Origin: Bacilli bacterium
Lineage (GTDB): Bacteria; Bacillota_I; Bacilli_A; RFN20; CAG-826
Direction of reading: 5' to 3'
DNA: 7,195 nt
NCBI GenBank assembly: GCA_017617775.1
Contig: JAFZVO010000108.1
Location: forward strand, 1-7,195
In this document: one piece after another, positions 5,563 to 7,195 of the stretch
Numbering within the stretch: the stretch's first letter is position 1
How the letters are laid out: each line of letters starts with the position of its first letter
Translations under genes and position numbers: made by a program
Notes under the pieces: model-generated
Told to the model about the DNA's origin: nothing
What the model saw: the letters and a program-made list of their open reading frames with translations, nothing else
Database searches by the model: none

Positions 5563-7062
5563 ATGGGAAGACTGAGACCAGCGTTTGATAACGACAAATA
5601 TTTAGAAATACAGAAAAAAGCGATTCTCGATCGCATCTCTATGTATGATAAAAAGCTCTACCTCGAATTCGGGGGAAAACTTTTCGATGACTATCACGCG
5701 TCTCGTGTCTTACCTGGATTTTTACCAAACGCGAAGATTCACTTGCTTCTTTCTTTGAAAGAAAAAGCGGAAATCGTCATCGCGGTGAACTGTAAAGATA
5801 TCGTCTCTAATAAAGTGAGAGGTGATATCGGCATCTCTTATTCTGCAGAAGTGGAAAGATTAATCACTGCATTCTTAAGATTAGGTCTTAAAGTCAACTC
5901 TGTAGTGGTCTCATTCTATGAACAATCCCCCGCGATTGATGAATTTGAAAAGAAACTCAAGAACAACGGGGTGAAGATGTATCGTCATTACCAGATCAAT
6001 GGTTATCCCCAAAATGTTCCTTTAATCCTCTCTAAAGATGGATTAGGAAGAAATGATTATATCAAAACCACTCGTCCATTAGTGGTCGTCACCGCACCTG
6101 GACCAGGTAGTGGTAAGATGGCAACTTGTTTATCTCAACTCTATTTAGATAGCGTCCGAGGTATCAAATCTGGCTACGCGAAATATGAAACGTTCCCAAT
6201 TTGGAATATTCCTTTAAAACATCCAGTCAACCTTGCTTATGAAGCGGCGACAGTGGACCTCGATGATGTCAATATGATCGATCCATATCATCTCGAAGCG
6301 TACGGTAAACAAGCTGTTAACTATAATAGAGATGTCGAAACATTCCCATTATTAAAGAGTATCTTTAATCAGATCTATGGTTCTTCTCCATATCAATCTC
6401 CAACCGATATGGGTGTCAATATGGCGGGTTATGCAATCATCGATGATGATGCGGCCTGCAATGCCTCTAAACGAGAAATCGTGAGAAGATATTATGAAGT
6501 GCAGAAGAACATCTTCTTAGGCAGATTCAAAGACACAACCTTAAACAAGATTGAACTCTTGATGAATCAGGTCAATGTGACCCCAGCAAACCGTAAATGC
6601 GTGAAAGCGGCTTTAGATAAACATGAACAATGCCATGAACCTTCAATGGCGATGGAACTTCCAGATGGAAGAATCGTTACAGGTCGTAGATCTACTTTAT
6701 TAGGTGCTTCCGCGGCATTACTCCTCAACGCGTTAAAGACATTAGGAAATATCGATGATTCGATGTACCTCATCTCTCCAAGCGTCGTGGAACCAATCTG
6801 TAAACTCAAGACCGAAGGTCTTCATAACAACAATCCACGTATGCACGCTGAAGAGGCTCTTATTGCTTTAGCGATCCAAGCGAACACCAATCCGCTCGCG
6901 GATATCGCGTTAAAACAATTACCGAATTTACGAACAGCTCAAGTCCATTCCTCTAATATTCTTTCCGATGTTGACTTAAATACATTTAAGAAATTAGGCG
7001 TGGATGTCACAGAAGAGCCAATCTCCTACATTAAAAATATTTTACTTGAACATAATTTATAA
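5563..7062 (+). CDS. DUF1846 (UPF0371) family protein of unknown function
   Basis: 499 residues, the usual full length of this family. Recognised from long conserved stretches: KKLYLEFGGKLFDDYHASR (30-48), KVRGDIGISY, YRHYQINGYP, KTTRPLVVVTAPGPGSGK (168-185), TFPIWNIPLKHPVNLAYEA (210-228), VNYNRDVETFP, SPYQSPTDMGVNMAG (275-289), GRRSTLLGASAALLLNALK, and HAEEALIALAIQANTNPLAD (428-447). The APGPGSGKM segment resembles a Walker A loop but has Met after the Lys in place of Ser/Thr, so nucleotide binding cannot be assumed from it. No signal peptide or membrane segment is visible; it should be cytoplasmic. GAGG at 5551-5554, 8 nt before the ATG, fixes the start. It begins 14 nt after prs and is probably co-transcribed, which hints at a role linked to PRPP or nucleotide metabolism; that link is inference. 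No terminator is seen before the next promoter-like sequence. Confidence 0.95.
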   Translation: MGRLRPAFDNDKYLEIQKKAILDRISMYDKKLYLEFGGKLFDDYHASRVLPGFLPNAKIHLLLSLKEKAEIVIAVNCKDIVSNKVRGDIGISYSAEVERLITAFLRLGLKVNSVVVSFYEQSPAIDEFEKKLKNNGVKMYRHYQINGYPQNVPLILSKDGLGRNDYIKTTRPLVVVTAPGPGSGKMATCLSQLYLDSVRGIKSGYAKYETFPIWNIPLKHPVNLAYEAATVDLDDVNMIDPYHLEAYGKQAVNYNRDVETFPLLKSIFNQIYGSSPYQSPTDMGVNMAGYAIIDDDAACNASKREIVRRYYEVQKNIFLGRFKDTTLNKIELLMNQVNVTPANRKCVKAALDKHEQCHEPSMAMELPDGRIVTGRRSTLLGASAALLLNALKTLGNIDDSMYLISPSVVEPICKLKTEGLHNNNPRMHAEEALIALAIQANTNPLADIALKQLPNLRTAQVHSSNILSDVDLNTFKKLGVDVTEEPISYIKNILLEHNL

Positions 7063-7073
7063 TTATTTACAAT
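7046..7073 (+). promoter_or_regulatory. Putative sigma-A type promoter for the T-box transcript
   Basis: TTGAAC (7046-7051, four of six matches) and TACAAT (7068-7073, five of six) are separated by 16 nt. A start 7 nt downstream falls at about 7080, exactly where the T-box Stem I helix begins. The -35 box lies in the last codons of the DUF1846 gene. A perfect TATAAT at 7058-7063 has no suitable -35 partner. Confidence 0.55.
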
Positions 7074-7079
7074 AATAAC

Positions 7080-7195
7080 GTCCGATGATTAAGAGGAAGT
7101 AATCCAGTCTTCCATTAAAGAGAGAGTCGATGTAGGTGTGAGTTCGACTAGTGGAAGGGATGAAGGTTAGCTTAGGAGGATATAACTAATGAAGG
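7080..7195 (+). promoter_or_regulatory. T-box riboswitch, Stem I region (3' part outside window), predicted valine specifier GUU
   Basis: T-boxes sense uncharged tRNA in nascent leaders of aminoacyl-tRNA synthetase and amino-acid genes. Stem I can be drawn from the sequence. At the base, GUCC (7080-7083) pairs with GGAU (7178-7181); GAU plus tandem GA/GA forms a kink-turn (7084-7088 and 7176-7177); UUAAG (7089-7093) pairs with CUUAG (7171-7175). The specifier loop has a loop-E motif, AGUA (7098-7101) facing GAA (7162-7164). Above it AUCC/GGAU (7102-7105, 7158-7161) and CUUCCAUU/AGUGGAAG (7109-7116, 7150-7157) stack, then the AGAGAG bulge (7119-7124), AGUCGA/UCGACU (7125-7130, 7144-7149) and a distal loop containing GGUGUGAG. 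In the known glycine T-box layout the codon comes one base after GAA; here that reads GUU (7166-7168), followed by the expected purine A. This predicts tRNA-Val. Stems II/III, the antiterminator and the regulated gene lie beyond the window. Confidence 0.88.

Noticed and set aside
6088..6120. Walker A ATP-binding loop in the DUF1846 protein
   Set aside because: GPGSGKM lacks the Ser/Thr after Lys, and no Walker B or ABC/AAA signature is visible. It is a conserved family motif, not evidence of ATPase activity.
7058..7063. Perfect TATAAT as a -10 box
   Set aside because: No -35 element lies 16-18 nt upstream and it overlaps the DUF1846 stop; TACAAT at 7068-7073 has a better partner and start position.

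Overview
The window looks like a low-GC Bacillota chromosome. The coding style is AT-rich, the standard code fits (no UGA read as tryptophan), most genes carry AGGAG/GAGG-type ribosome binding sites, and there are PyrR, a DUF1846 protein and a T-box leader. The mix of GLUG/InlB-like surface lipoproteins with compact housekeeping genes suggests a host-associated, probably uncultured Bacilli/Erysipelotrichia-like organism. That placement is inference; no rRNA or other phylogenetic marker is present.

Layout: (1) Positions 1-3153, plus strand, hold the 3' end of one GLUG-like beta-helix protein and, 9 nt later, a complete 902-residue lipoprotein with an InlB-like domain and about ten GLUG-like rungs. 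They look like tandem surface paralogues. (2) A hairpin at 3152-3174, with its U-tract on the minus strand, ends pyrR (3178-3714, minus). (3) A 152-nt AT-rich divergent region (3715-3866) carries an unusual nested inverted repeat. (4) On the plus strand, upp (uracil phosphoribosyltransferase), an internal terminator-like hairpin, prs (PRPP synthetase) and a DUF1846 protein form an apparent operon. (5) After 7062 a promoter-like sequence leads into a T-box riboswitch Stem I, which the window edge cuts off.

The central genes form one metabolic theme. Prs makes PRPP, Upp uses PRPP and uracil to make UMP, and PyrR senses uridine nucleotides and is itself a PRTase-fold protein. DUF1846 has no established reaction, but it sits 14 nt behind prs. 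The hairpin between upp and prs may lower prs/DUF1846 expression relative to upp.

The least obvious feature is the T-box at the right edge. Its K-turn, AGUA/GAA loop-E motif, specifier loop, AGAGAG bulge and distal loop can all be drawn by hand. By alignment with the known glycine T-box layout its specifier reads GUU, predicting control by tRNA-Val of a gene just outside the window. I see no CRISPR array, insertion sequence, tRNA or rRNA, and nothing that clearly amounts to a new multi-gene system.
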